Of a stretch of DNA of 64,000 bases, positions 41,813 to 55,344 are shown piece after piece. The first letter of the stretch is position 1; every line of letters starts with the position of its first letter. The notes below the pieces were generated by a model, which was not told the origin of the DNA, made no database searches, and saw only the letters and a program-made list of their open reading frames with translations. Source of the DNA: Sphingoaurantiacus capsulatus (lineage in GTDB: Bacteria > Pseudomonadota > Alphaproteobacteria > Sphingomonadales > Sphingomonadaceae); contig NZ_JBHRXV010000014.1 in assembly GCF_042648405.1 (NCBI RefSeq), positions 1 through 64,000 on the forward strand, given 5' to 3'. Made by a program: the position numbers and the translations under genes.

Positions 41813-42934
41813 ATGAACCATCCCGCCCTCCTCGCGCTGTTCGCCCTCGCCGCGGCGACGACCGCGCACGCCGCTCCCCGCGCTCGCGACACGGGCATCG
41901 TCGTCGGTCTATTCCAGCCGGGTCCGCTGAACGCGATCACCGATGTGGCGGGCGTGACCGTCGGCCATGTCACGCTGAGGAGAGGCCGCGCGCTCAATAC
42001 CGGCATCACCGCGGTGCTGCCGCACGGCGGAAACTTGTTTCAGGACAAGGTGCCGGCGGGGTTCGCGGTGGCGAACGGGTTCGGGAAGTTCATGGGCAGC
42101 ACGCAGGTCATCGAGCTCGGCGAGCTGGAGACGCCGGTGATGATGACCAACACCCTGTCGGTGCCCGAGGCCGCGGCCGGCGCGGTGGAGTGGACGCTGG
42201 CGCAGCCGGGCAACGAGGAAGTGCGATCGGTCAACGCGGTGGTCGGCGAGACCAACGACGGGTTCCTCAACGACATCCGCGCGCGCCGCGTCGCCAAGGA
42301 TCATGCCAAGGCCGCCATCGCCACAGCCAAGGGCGGCGCGGTACCCGAAGGCGCGGTCGGCGCCGGCACCGGCACGGTGGCGTTCGGCTTCAAGGGCGGC
42401 ATCGGCACCGCCTCGCGCAAGCTCACCCCGCAATATGGCGGCTACACCGTCGGCGTGCTGGTGCAGAGCAACTATGGCGGATCGCTGACCATTGCCGGCG
42501 TGCCCGTCGACAAGGCGCTGGGCCGCGAATCCTTCTCCGAGACGACGCGCACTTCGGCGGACGGCTCGGTGATCCTCGTCATCGCCACCGACGCGCCGCT
42601 GTCCGACCGCAACCTCGCCCGGCTCGCCGACCGCTCGTTCATCGGCATTGGCCGCACCGGCTCGCCGATCAGCAACGGGTCGGGCGACTATGCCGTCGCT
42701 TTCTCGACACACCCCGACGTGCGCCGCACCCCGGCGAAGCGATCGGCGCCGGCCGCCGCGACCGAACTGCCCAACGACCTGATGTCGCCGCTCTTCCAGG
42801 CGGTGACCGAGGCGGCGGAGGAAGCGGTGCTCAACTCGATGTTCGCCGCCACCCGCACCGAGGGGCATCGCGGCACCATCGAGGCGCTGCCGGTCGACAA
42901 GGTGGTGCCGCTGGTCGGAGGCCGCCCGCGCTGA
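41813..42934 (+). CDS. P1-family peptidase (DmpA/aminopeptidase type)
   Basis: This 373-residue N-terminal-nucleophile hydrolase has a signal peptide (MNHPALLALFALAAATTAHA), so it is periplasmic. Family marks are GPLNAITDVAGVTVGHVTL, the NGFGKFMGSTQVIELGELETPVMMTN segment, and a self-cleavage site Gly-Thr/Ser region in GTGTVAFGFKGGIGTASRK. A late NSMFAAT follows. Members cleave small N-terminal residues or D-peptides. Precise substrate unknown. Confidence 0.9.
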   Translation: MNHPALLALFALAAATTAHAAPRARDTGIVVGLFQPGPLNAITDVAGVTVGHVTLRRGRALNTGITAVLPHGGNLFQDKVPAGFAVANGFGKFMGSTQVIELGELETPVMMTNTLSVPEAAAGAVEWTLAQPGNEEVRSVNAVVGETNDGFLNDIRARRVAKDHAKAAIATAKGGAVPEGAVGAGTGTVAFGFKGGIGTASRKLTPQYGGYTVGVLVQSNYGGSLTIAGVPVDKALGRESFSETTRTSADGSVILVIATDAPLSDRNLARLADRSFIGIGRTGSPISNGSGDYAVAFSTHPDVRRTPAKRSAPAAATELPNDLMSPLFQAVTEAAEEAVLNSMFAATRTEGHRGTIEALPVDKVVPLVGGRPR

Positions 42935-43022
42935 CACTGCGACGGCGCAGCGGGTTTACACCTTGGTGAGGCGCTTCCTATACGGAGCGCGGGGCGGGAT
43001 CGAAGCAGGTGACCGGCCGTCC

Positions 43023-46000
43023 ATGCGTGATTGGTTGAGAGTGCTGGTGATGGGGGTGCAGGCGGCGCTGCTGGCGTTCGCTGCGCCGGCGCTTGCTGCC
43101 ACCGACCCGTGGCGCGCCTTCGACATTCCGCAATTCGAACATGTGCTGGTGCGCGACGGCCTGCCGCACGGCACCGTCACTTCGATCGTTCAGGACCGGC
43201 GCGGCGTCGTCTGGATGGGCACCTTCGGCGGCTTGGTCCGCTATGACGGCTACCGCATGCAGGTGTACCGGCAGGCCGCGCTCGATCCGAAGCAGCTCCC
43301 CGACAGCTACGTCCGCGCCATCGCGCCGCTGCCCGACGGCAAGCTGCTGATCGGCACCAACGCCGGCGGCGTGGTGATCTTCGACCCCGCGACGATGCGC
43401 TTCGACCGGCTGCCGGTCGGCGACCATGGCAGCGCCCACGCCAAGATCTTCGCGCTCGCGCCCGCGAAGGGCGGCGCCGCCTATTGGATCGCCACCGAAG
43501 GCGGGCTCGACCGCATCGACTTGAAGACCCGCCGTATCGCACCGGTCGCCGGCGCACCAGGCGCCGACAAAAGCTTCGACCCGCGCAGCTTCTCGGTGCT
43601 CGAGGACAATCGCGGCCACCTCTGGCTCGGCACCAACGCGGGGCTGCTGCTGCGCCGCGCCGGGTCGGCCCGCTTCGAGAAGGTCACCGCCCCCGGCACC
43701 GCCGGCGCGATCCTCGCCGACAAGATCTGGGCGCTGCGCCAGGACAGCACCGGGCGCCTGTGGGTCGGCTCGGGCCAGTCGGGGCTGCTCTATCTCGACG
43801 CGCAGTTGCGGCCGCAGCTCGTGCCGCAGTTGTCGGGCACCGAGGGGCTGGCGCGGCGACGCACCGTGCGCGACTTCCTCGAAACCGCCAGCGGCGAGAT
43901 CTGGGCGGCGACCGACGGCGGCGGCGTCGTCACCTGGAACCCGGCGACCGGCGAGGCCGGGCGGATCACCCATGACCCGGCGATGCAGGCGTCGCTGCCC
44001 GGCGACATCACCCGCGCGCTGCTGCAGGACCGGTCGGGCAATATCTGGATCGCCACCGAGGTCGGCGCGGCGCGCTACAATCCCGGCGGGCGCGTGGTGA
44101 TGTCCTTGCTATCGTCGCCGCTTAACCCCGCGACCTTGTCCGATCCCAATGTCCACGCGGTGTGGATCGACCCGCGCCGGCGCATCTGGCTCGGCCTCGG
44201 CATGGGCCGCGTCGACATCCTCGACCAGAAGGCCGGCACCATCCGCCGCGTGCGACTGACCGGCGAGCAGGCGGAGCGCGACGTGCAGGCCTTCGCCATC
44301 GGCCCCGACGGCAAGGTGTGGGCCGGCTCGCAGGGGGTGGCGCGCATCGATCCGGACAGCTTCGCCGTCACCGGCTCGCTGATCCCCGAGCTCGATTCAA
44401 AGCTGGTCCTGTCGATGGCCGCGGATGGCGCCGACATGCTGATCGGCACCTATGACGGGCTGTTCCGCTATTCGACCGGCAGCCGCCAACTGCAGCAATA
44501 TGTGAACGACCCCGCCGACAAGCGCAGCCTCGCCGGCAATCAGGTGCGCCTGATCACCTCGATGCCCGGCGGCGAAACTTGGTTCTCGACGATTACCGGC
44601 ATCAGCATCGCGCGCCCCGGGCAGGCGGGCTTCACCAATCTGCGCAACGACCCCGCCGACGCGCGCAGCCTGCCGCAGGATTATTCGGGGTCGATTGTGC
44701 GCGATGCCAAGGGCCGCTGGTGGTTCGGCACCTTCGGCGGGCTCGGCCGGCTCGACAGCCTGTCGGCGCCCTACCGCTTCCGCCGCGTCGTCGCGGGGCT
44801 CGCCAGCGAAAAGGTCAACGCCGTCCTGACCGAGGGCGAGCGGGTGTGGGCGAGCACCTCGGACGGCGTGGCGCTGGTCGACGGCAACACCTTGCAGGTC
44901 CGCAACCTCGGCCCGCGCGAAGGCCTGCGCATCGACAGCTACATCCACCGCTCCGCCGCCCGCGCCCCTGACGGCGCGCTGATGTTCGGCGGCCTCGGCG
45001 GGCTGACCGTCATCGATCCCGCCGCTGCGAAGCCGCCGACCGACAAGCCGGTCATCGCCATCACCAACCTCGTCGTCGACGGCGTCGAGCAGCCCTTCGC
45101 CGGCCTGCCCCGTCCCGGCGACGATCTCGAGCTGGCGGCCACGCGCAAGGGCTTCCGCGCCGATTTCGCGCTGCTCGATTATCGCGCGCCGGCGGCCACC
45201 CGCTATTCCTACCGCCTCGACGGGTTCGACGACGATTGGGTGCGCGTCCCCTTCGGCACGCCGCCCGCCGCTGCCTACACCAACCTGCCGGCCGGCCGTT
45301 ACACGCTCCGCCTGCGCGCCGAGGTCGGTGGGCTGTTTCCGCGCGCGATCGAGACGACGGCCGCGATTGCGGTCGAGCCGCGCTGGTACGAAACCGCCTG
45401 GGCGCGCATCGCGGCGCTGCTGCTGGCCATGGCCGCCATCGCCGCGATCGTGCTGCTGCGCACCCGCATGCTCCAGCACCGCGCCGCCCGGCTCGAGGCG
45501 CTGGTCGGCGAGCGGACGCAGGCGCTGCGTGACGCCAACGATCGGCTGGAAGCGCTCGCCGGCACCGATCCCCTGACCGGCATCGCCAACCGCCGCCGCT
45601 TCCTCGAAACCGCCGCCGCCGAATTCGAGCGAGCGCGCCACCTCGGCCACCCGGTCAGCCTGATCATCGTCGACCTCGATCATTTCAAATCGGTCAACGA
45701 CACCTACGGTCACGGCGTCGGCGATACCGTGCTGCGCCGCGCTGCCGAGGAAGCGGTGCGCGCCTGCCGGTCGAGCGACCTCGTCGCGCGCTTCGGCGGC
45801 GAGGAGCTGGTGGTGCTGCTCCCCGAAACCGACGCCGACGGCGCCCTGCGCGCCGCCGACACCCTGCGCCGCGCCATCGGCGTGCCGACCGAACTCGACG
45901 GCCGGCGCATCGCCATCACCGCCAGCGCCGGCGTCGCCGAATGGCGGGCGCCCGACGAGAGCATCCCGTCGCTGCTCGACCGCGCCGACCGCGCGCTCTA

Positions 46001-46082
46001 CGCGGCGAAACGCGCCGGCCGCGACCGCACCTTGCTGGCGAGCGACGCGCTGGAGGCGCGCCGCGCCGGCGACGCCGCGTAA
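43023..46082 (+). CDS. Ligand-sensing diguanylate cyclase with beta-propeller sensor
   Basis: The protein has 1019 residues from the ATG at 43023, which opens a signal peptide (MRDWLRVLVMGVQAALLAFAAPALA). Residues 30-690 are two-component-regulator propeller repeats (for example SIVQDRRGVVWMGTFGGLVRYDG), then a Y_Y_Y domain (YSYRLDGFDDDWVRVP), one membrane helix near 800-820, a short coiled coil, and a GGDEF domain with TDPLTGIANRR and RFGGEELVVLL. The active site is GGEEL, so it should make c-di-GMP. No EAL domain. The periplasmic propeller probably reads a carbohydrate or similar ligand. Confidence 0.94.
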   Translation: MRDWLRVLVMGVQAALLAFAAPALAATDPWRAFDIPQFEHVLVRDGLPHGTVTSIVQDRRGVVWMGTFGGLVRYDGYRMQVYRQAALDPKQLPDSYVRAIAPLPDGKLLIGTNAGGVVIFDPATMRFDRLPVGDHGSAHAKIFALAPAKGGAAYWIATEGGLDRIDLKTRRIAPVAGAPGADKSFDPRSFSVLEDNRGHLWLGTNAGLLLRRAGSARFEKVTAPGTAGAILADKIWALRQDSTGRLWVGSGQSGLLYLDAQLRPQLVPQLSGTEGLARRRTVRDFLETASGEIWAATDGGGVVTWNPATGEAGRITHDPAMQASLPGDITRALLQDRSGNIWIATEVGAARYNPGGRVVMSLLSSPLNPATLSDPNVHAVWIDPRRRIWLGLGMGRVDILDQKAGTIRRVRLTGEQAERDVQAFAIGPDGKVWAGSQGVARIDPDSFAVTGSLIPELDSKLVLSMAADGADMLIGTYDGLFRYSTGSRQLQQYVNDPADKRSLAGNQVRLITSMPGGETWFSTITGISIARPGQAGFTNLRNDPADARSLPQDYSGSIVRDAKGRWWFGTFGGLGRLDSLSAPYRFRRVVAGLASEKVNAVLTEGERVWASTSDGVALVDGNTLQVRNLGPREGLRIDSYIHRSAARAPDGALMFGGLGGLTVIDPAAAKPPTDKPVIAITNLVVDGVEQPFAGLPRPGDDLELAATRKGFRADFALLDYRAPAATRYSYRLDGFDDDWVRVPFGTPPAAAYTNLPAGRYTLRLRAEVGGLFPRAIETTAAIAVEPRWYETAWARIAALLLAMAAIAAIVLLRTRMLQHRAARLEALVGERTQALRDANDRLEALAGTDPLTGIANRRRFLETAAAEFERARHLGHPVSLIIVDLDHFKSVNDTYGHGVGDTVLRRAAEEAVRACRSSDLVARFGGEELVVLLPETDADGALRAADTLRRAIGVPTELDGRRIAITASAGVAEWRAPDESIPSLLDRADRALYAAKRAGRDRTLLASDALEARRAGDAA

Positions 46083-46269
46083 CCCTCGGGCGCAACCGCT
46101 TGGTAACGTCCAACTTGTCATTGTCGCGCCGGCCCGGTCTGATGGGCCTGAGTTCAGGCGTTGCAGGGTAGGGCAATGACAGCAGGGAAAGCGGTAGCGG
46201 CCGTCGACCTCAACAACGTGATATTGGCCGCGGCTTCTTCGGAAGCCGAGCGGGCCAGCACCAGGGGGA

Positions 46270-46779
46270 TCATCCTCGCGGTCGGCACCCATGAGCCTCC
46301 CAAAGAGCTTCGACCTTACCTTCGGGCCGAATGATACCGTCTTGGGCGCCTGCGAGAATCTTGCGATCGGAGAAGCCCAAATCGGAAATCAGGTGCGGCG
46401 CGCCCTCAAAGGACCAGACGTCATGGAGCGCCACTGCGACTGGCCATTGTGCAAGCCGTGCGGCCTCGGCATCGCTAACAAAGGTGGCCGTATCACCAAA
46501 GAGCGCGGAAACGCGAGCGAAGTTCAGTACCCGCCCGCCCAGATCGCCGCGCACGCCGGAACCACCGCCAATGAATATGGCATAGGGCTTTTCTGCCGCC
46601 TTCTTGGCCGCCCCTTTTGCGACAGCATAGTAAGCGGAACTCCCGCGCTCGCCGCGCCCGCCAAAGCAAATCATGTGAGAGCTGAGCGGCCCAAATACCG
46701 CTTTCACGCCCATAACGCTGGCCGGCGTCGACACTACATCGCAAAAGCGAGCAGATAATGCCGGAAGGACGTCATCCAT
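46270..46779 (-). CDS. Uncharacterised protein beside tRNA-Leu
   Basis: This 169-residue protein starts at the ATG at 46779 (a GTG at 46803 would add 8 residues). It has a Gly-rich loop KPYAIFIGGGSGVRGDLGGRV and a hydrophobic WPVAVALHDVW strand. I recognise no family. Base composition is less GC-rich than the neighbours, and the gene sits 60 bp from the 3' end of a tRNA gene, a common insertion place. It may be acquired DNA. The 187 bp on its far side up to the cyclase stop hold no other clear gene. Confidence 0.55.
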   Translation of the reverse strand: MDDVLPALSARFCDVVSTPASVMGVKAVFGPLSSHMICFGGRGERGSSAYYAVAKGAAKKAAEKPYAIFIGGGSGVRGDLGGRVLNFARVSALFGDTATFVSDAEAARLAQWPVAVALHDVWSFEGAPHLISDLGFSDRKILAGAQDGIIRPEGKVEALWEAHGCRPRG

Positions 46780-46840
46780 AAATGACGCCGGAAATGCCAC
46801 CACGCTCTATTCGGCTTCGCGACCGATAGCGAAGCAGGAA

Positions 46841-46927
46841 TGGTGCCCAGGAAAGGACTCGAACCTTCACGCCGTTACCGGCACTAGCACCTGAAGCTAG
46901 CGCGTCTACCAATTCCGCCACCTGGGC
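46841..46927 (-). tRNA. tRNA-Leu (anticodon CAG)
   Basis: This 87-nt class II tRNA begins GCCCAGGTGGCGGAATTGGTAG-like and has the CCA end encoded. The anticodon stem CTAGC/GCTAG encloses TTCAGGT, giving anticodon CAG. The long variable arm is typical of tRNA-Leu. Confidence 0.97.
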
Positions 46928-47049
46928 ACGGGGTCGGCCTGCCCGGATGGGGCAGGGGAGGCCGCGACGTAAGGCCCTCGCGCGTGGTTGTCAACGGCGT
47001 GCAATAGCGCCATGAGAGCCGCACGATTTCCCCAAGGGTTGCAGATAGC

Positions 47050-48018
47050 ATGGCCAAGTTGATCACCATCGTCGGCGGCGCCGGCTTCATCGGTCGCTAT
47101 GTGGTGCAGGAGCTGGCGAAGCGCGGCATCCGGCTGCGCGTCGTCGTGTCCGACGTTCACCAAGCGTCCTATCTGAAGCCGCTCGGCGGCGTCGGCCAGG
47201 TGGCGCTGTTCGCCGGCGACATCCGCGACAAGGCGATGATGCACGCCGCCTGCCACGAGGCCGACGGCGTCATCAACCTCGTCGGGATCCTGACCGAGGG
47301 CGCCGCCAGCTTCGACGACATCCATGTCATGGGCGCGCGCAACGTCGCGGAAGCCGCGAAGGCCGCCGGCGCCCGCGCGCTGGTCCATGTCTCGGCGATC
47401 GGCGCCAACGCCGAATCGGAAAGCGACTACGCGCGCAGCAAGGGCGAGGGCGAGGCCGCGGTGCGCGCCGCCTTCCCGCAGGCGACCATCCTGCGCCCGT
47501 CGATTCTGTTCGGCCCCGAGGACCAGTTCATCAACCGCTTCGCCGCGCTGATCCGCGGGCTGCCGTTCGCGATGCCGGTCGTCGCGCCCAACACCCGCTT
47601 TCAGCCGGTGCATGTGCTCGACGTGGCGCGCGCCATCGTCGCTTCGGTCGAGGCGCCGGAAAGCTTCGGCGGCAAGATCTTCGAACTCGGTGGGCCCAAG
47701 AGCTGGTCGATGCGCGAGCTGCTGACCTGGATTTCCGCGCAAACCTATTATGAGAAGCCGCTGGTCGATGTGCCCGACGGCATAGCGGCAAAGCTCGCCG
47801 CGTTCACCGGCTGGCTGCCGGGCGCGCCGCTGACCAGCGACCAGTGGAAGATGCTTCAGCACGACAATGTCGTCGCCGAGGGCGCGGCGGGGCTAGAGGC
47901 GTTCGGCATCCGTCCGGCGCCGCTCGAGGCGATCGCACCGGCCTATCTGGTGCGCTACCGCAAGCAAGGCCGCTTCAATCCCGGCCAGAACGCCACGCAG
48001 GACCCGCAGCTCTACTGA
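47050..48018 (+). CDS. Complex I NDUFA9-type NAD(P)-binding protein
   Basis: This 322-residue atypical short-chain dehydrogenase has Rossmann motif TIVGGAGFIGRYVVQELAKRG, then ADGVINLVGIL and ALVHVSAIGANAESESDYARSKGEGEAAVRAAFPQATILRPSILFGPEDQFINRFA. This matches the NDUFA9-like family of alphaproteobacteria, accessory to or related to complex I. No nuo genes are nearby. Confidence 0.9.
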   Translation: MAKLITIVGGAGFIGRYVVQELAKRGIRLRVVVSDVHQASYLKPLGGVGQVALFAGDIRDKAMMHAACHEADGVINLVGILTEGAASFDDIHVMGARNVAEAAKAAGARALVHVSAIGANAESESDYARSKGEGEAAVRAAFPQATILRPSILFGPEDQFINRFAALIRGLPFAMPVVAPNTRFQPVHVLDVARAIVASVEAPESFGGKIFELGGPKSWSMRELLTWISAQTYYEKPLVDVPDGIAAKLAAFTGWLPGAPLTSDQWKMLQHDNVVAEGAAGLEAFGIRPAPLEAIAPAYLVRYRKQGRFNPGQNATQDPQLY

Positions 48019-48251
48019 CTCTGCCGGTGAGTTGCTGACCGCGGTGAGGGGTTGTTGCCCTGCCGGTTACACTTCGCATCGCCCACATAGTACCAAATCG
48101 GAACATAATATCTGGTCTCAAACGCTGAGAACGTTTCGCAACTAGCGTTTCCGTCGAGATATAGTACCAGGCCGGTCATTTCATGTCGGTTTTCGCGTGA
48201 CTCACCGACACCGCCGCTTATATGCCTGCGCAATCTTTACGGGATTGTGCC
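48019..48251. promoter_or_regulatory. Upstream region of the glutamate synthase operon
   Basis: No gene is seen. The stretch is AT-richer than its neighbours and has the 9-bp word ATAGTACCA twice in direct orientation (48087-48095 and 48161-48169), plus AACGCTGAGAACGTT-type near-inverted arms between them. This is a candidate promoter/operator for gltD-DUF2059-gltB. Confidence 0.4.
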
Positions 48252-49703
48252 ATGGCAAACGACACAATGTTGCGCTTTACGAAGGTCGATCAGGCCTACC
48301 CGCCCAAGCGGGAAGCGGAGGCGCGCGCCAGCGACTTCCTCGAAATCGCGCGCCCCTACATTCTGGCGAAAGCCGAAGAACAGGCCTCGCGCTGCTCGCA
48401 ATGCGGCGTGCCCTTCTGCCAGGTCCACTGCCCGCTCCATAACCACATTCCGGACTGGCTTCGCCTGACCGCCGAGGGGCGACTGCAGGAGGCGTACGAA
48501 CTCTCCAACAGCACCTCGACGATGCCCGAGATCTGCGGCCGCATCTGCCCGCAGGATCGCCTCTGCGAAGGCAATTGCGTCATCGAGCAGTCGGGCCACG
48601 GCGCCGTCACCATCGGCTCGGTCGAAAAGTTCATCACCGATACCGCCTGGGCCGAAGGCTGGGTGCGGCCGATCGAGGTGCTCGCCGACCGCGGCGGCCA
48701 GTCGGTCGGCATCATCGGCGCCGGCCCCGCTGGCCTCACCGCCGCCGAGCTGCTGCGCGTAAAGGGCTATGAGGTCCATATCTACGACCGGCACGATCGC
48801 GCCGGCGGCCTGCTAACCTACGGCATCCCCGGCTTCAAGCTCGAAAAGGAAGTCGTCGGCCGTCGCGTCGAGCGGCTCGCAGAGGGCGGCATCCATTTAC
48901 ACGCCGACTTCGAGGTCGGCCGCGACGCGACGCTCGCCGAGCTTCGCCAGCGCCACGACGCTTTGCTGGTCGCGACCGGCGTCTACAAGGCGCGCGACAT
49001 CGGCGCGCCGGGCGTCGGCCTCAAGGGCATCGTCCCCGCGCTCGCCTATCTGACCGCGTCGAACCGCAAGGGCTTCGGCGACGCCGTCCCCGCTTATGAC
49101 GACGGCACGCTCAACGCCGAGGGCAAGCGCGTGGTAGTAATCGGCGGCGGCGACACCGCGATGGACTGCGTCCGCACCGCCGTCCGCCAGGGCGCCCGCG
49201 AGGTCACCTGCCTCTACCGCCGCGACCGCGCCAACATGCCGGGATCGCGCACCGAGGTCCGCCACGCCGAGGAGGAAGGCGTCACCTTCGAATGGCTATC
49301 GGCACCCGAGGCCTTCGACGGCGACGCTAGCGTCACCGCCGTCCGCGCGCACCGCATGCGCCTCGGCAGCCCCGACGCGAGCGGCCGCCGCGCGCCGGAG
49401 GCGGAGCCGGGCTCGAGCTTCCGCATCGAGGCCGACCTCGCGATCATGGCGCTCGGTTTCGATCCCGAGGAGCTGCCGGCAATGTTCGGCGCGCCCGAGC
49501 TCGGCGTCACCCGCTGGGGCACGCTGCGCGTCGACCACAAGACGATGCAGACCAGCGTCGACGGGGTGTTCGCCGCCGGCGACGTCGTCCGCGGCGCCAG
49601 CCTCGTCGTCTGGGCGATCCGCGACGGTCGCGACGTCGCCGAGGCGATGCACCAATATCTGAAGGTAAAGGCCCCGGCGAAGCCGCGGGCGGAGGCGGCC
49701 TGA
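48252..49703 (+). CDS. gltD: Glutamate synthase small subunit
   Basis: The 483-residue NADPH-dependent beta subunit feeds electrons to GltB. The N terminus has the Cys clusters CSQCGVPFCQVHCPLHNHIP and CGRICPQDRLCEGNC for [4Fe-4S] centres. FAD site VGIIGAGPAGLTAAELL and NADPH site VVVIGGGDTAMDCVRTA follow. The start at 48252 (MANDTMLRF) is preferred to an ATG 30 nt upstream. It is first in a three-gene run ending in gltB. Confidence 0.97.
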   Translation: MANDTMLRFTKVDQAYPPKREAEARASDFLEIARPYILAKAEEQASRCSQCGVPFCQVHCPLHNHIPDWLRLTAEGRLQEAYELSNSTSTMPEICGRICPQDRLCEGNCVIEQSGHGAVTIGSVEKFITDTAWAEGWVRPIEVLADRGGQSVGIIGAGPAGLTAAELLRVKGYEVHIYDRHDRAGGLLTYGIPGFKLEKEVVGRRVERLAEGGIHLHADFEVGRDATLAELRQRHDALLVATGVYKARDIGAPGVGLKGIVPALAYLTASNRKGFGDAVPAYDDGTLNAEGKRVVVIGGGDTAMDCVRTAVRQGAREVTCLYRRDRANMPGSRTEVRHAEEEGVTFEWLSAPEAFDGDASVTAVRAHRMRLGSPDASGRRAPEAEPGSSFRIEADLAIMALGFDPEELPAMFGAPELGVTRWGTLRVDHKTMQTSVDGVFAAGDVVRGASLVVWAIRDGRDVAEAMHQYLKVKAPAKPRAEAA

Positions 49704-50263
49704 TGCGGATCGCCGGCCTTCACCGCGCCATTGTTGCCACGCTGCTGCTGGTCGCGGCGCCGGCTATCGCGGCGCCCAGTGCCGAGGCGCTCGCCGCGGC
49801 CCGCGAACTGGTCGCGCTCAGCGACACGCGCAGCCAGTTGCAGCAAGGCATGCAGCAAACCTTCGCCGACATGCGGTCGGGCAAGGCGCTCGGCGCCTAT
49901 ATCGACCAGAACCCGCAGATGCGGTTGCAGCGGTCGCGCAATCCCGCCGCCTGGGATGCCGCGCTGGCGCGGTTGGGGGGCAAGCAGGCGACGCAGCTCG
50001 AGATCCTCATGACCGAGCTGGTCCCGCTGATCGAGGAGCGATCGGTCGAGACCTATGCGAAGCATTTCAGTGTCGATGAGCTCCGTCAGCTCATCGCCTT
50101 CCACCGCTCGCCGCTCGGCAAGCTGGTGCTGGAGAAGGTGCCGGCGGTGATGGCTGATTCGATGGCGCTCATGCAGACCGAAATGCCGCGCCGGATGAAG
50201 TCGATGATGGAAGCGCTCGCGCCCGAGATCGAGCGCGAGCTGAAGCCGCTGCTGGCGAAGTAG
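49703..50263 (+). CDS. DUF2059 periplasmic protein
   Basis: This 186-residue protein has a signal peptide (to about APAIAA). The C-terminal DUF2059 domain shows KHFSVDELRQLIAFHRSPLGKLVLEKVPAVMADSM. It overlaps the gltD stop by 1 bp and ends 10 bp before gltB, so it lies inside the glutamate synthase operon. What it does there is unknown. Confidence 0.88.
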   Translation: MRIAGLHRAIVATLLLVAAPAIAAPSAEALAAARELVALSDTRSQLQQGMQQTFADMRSGKALGAYIDQNPQMRLQRSRNPAAWDAALARLGGKQATQLEILMTELVPLIEERSVETYAKHFSVDELRQLIAFHRSPLGKLVLEKVPAVMADSMALMQTEMPRRMKSMMEALAPEIERELKPLLAK

Positions 50264-50273
50264 GTCCCTGCCG

Positions 50274-54803
<4,530 letters not shown>

Positions 54804-54811
54804 CCACCGCC

Positions 54812-54912
54812 CGTCATCCCCGCGAAGGCGGGGACCCAGTCCACAACGAGAACGTGCCAGCTTCGCTGGCGCATTTTGCTTGGGCTGGATCCCCGCCTTC
54901 GCGGGGATGACG
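54812..54912. repeat. Long-hairpin intergenic repeat
   Basis: Two 24-bp arms of the type CGTCATCCCCGCGAAGGCGG (54812-54835 and 54889-54912) are near-perfect complements around a 53-bp centre that itself has a small hairpin (GCCAG-CTTCG-CTGGC). It begins 9 bp after the gltB stop. This sequence type recurs between genes in many alphaproteobacterial genomes and may double as a terminator. Confidence 0.88.
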
Positions 54913-54943
54913 ATGGAGGGTGAGGCGAGTATCCTCTCTCCCC

Positions 54944-55300
54944 ATGTCGCTCGCCGCCCTCGAAACCCGCCTGCGCGCCGCCGCGCTCGCCTACCCGGAG
55001 ACCCATGAGGATCATCCGTGGGGCGAGAGCGCGTTCAAGGTGCGCGGCAAGGTCTTCCTGTTCCTGTTCAGGAACGACGAGGGCATCAGTTTCTCGATGA
55101 AGCTGCCCGCCAGCCGCGAGTTCGCGCTGATCTGGGACTTCACCGCGCCGACCGGCTACGGCCTCGGCAAGAGCGGCTGGATCACCTGCAAACTGGACGC
55201 GAAGACCGAGGTCGATCCCGACCTGCTTCTCGGCTGGCTCGACGAGAGCTACCGCACGGTGGCGCCAAAGAAACTGGTTGCAACGCTTCCGAGCAGTTAG
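54944..55300 (+). CDS. MmcQ/YjbR-family protein
   Basis: This 118-residue protein has the CyaY-like MmcQ/YjbR fold: AYPETHEDHPWGESAFKVRGKVFLFLFRNDEGISFSMKLPASREFAL, then WITCKL and DESYRTVAPKKLVATLP. The start ATG at 54944 follows a longer frame that begins in the repeat. Members bind DNA or have unknown roles. Confidence 0.9.
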   Translation: MSLAALETRLRAAALAYPETHEDHPWGESAFKVRGKVFLFLFRNDEGISFSMKLPASREFALIWDFTAPTGYGLGKSGWITCKLDAKTEVDPDLLLGWLDESYRTVAPKKLVATLPSS

Positions 55301-55344
55301 CGACCATTGCCCCGTGACTCGCGCGCGCTATGGTGCGCTCGATC

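Noticed and set aside
46176..46334. 52-codon plus-strand frame between the cyclase and the minus-strand unknown gene
   Set aside because: No ribosome-binding site of note, no family, overlaps the better-supported minus-strand gene.
54804..54943. CRISPR-like pair of repeats after gltB
   Set aside because: Only two arms, inverted not direct, forming one long hairpin; a dispersed intergenic repeat.
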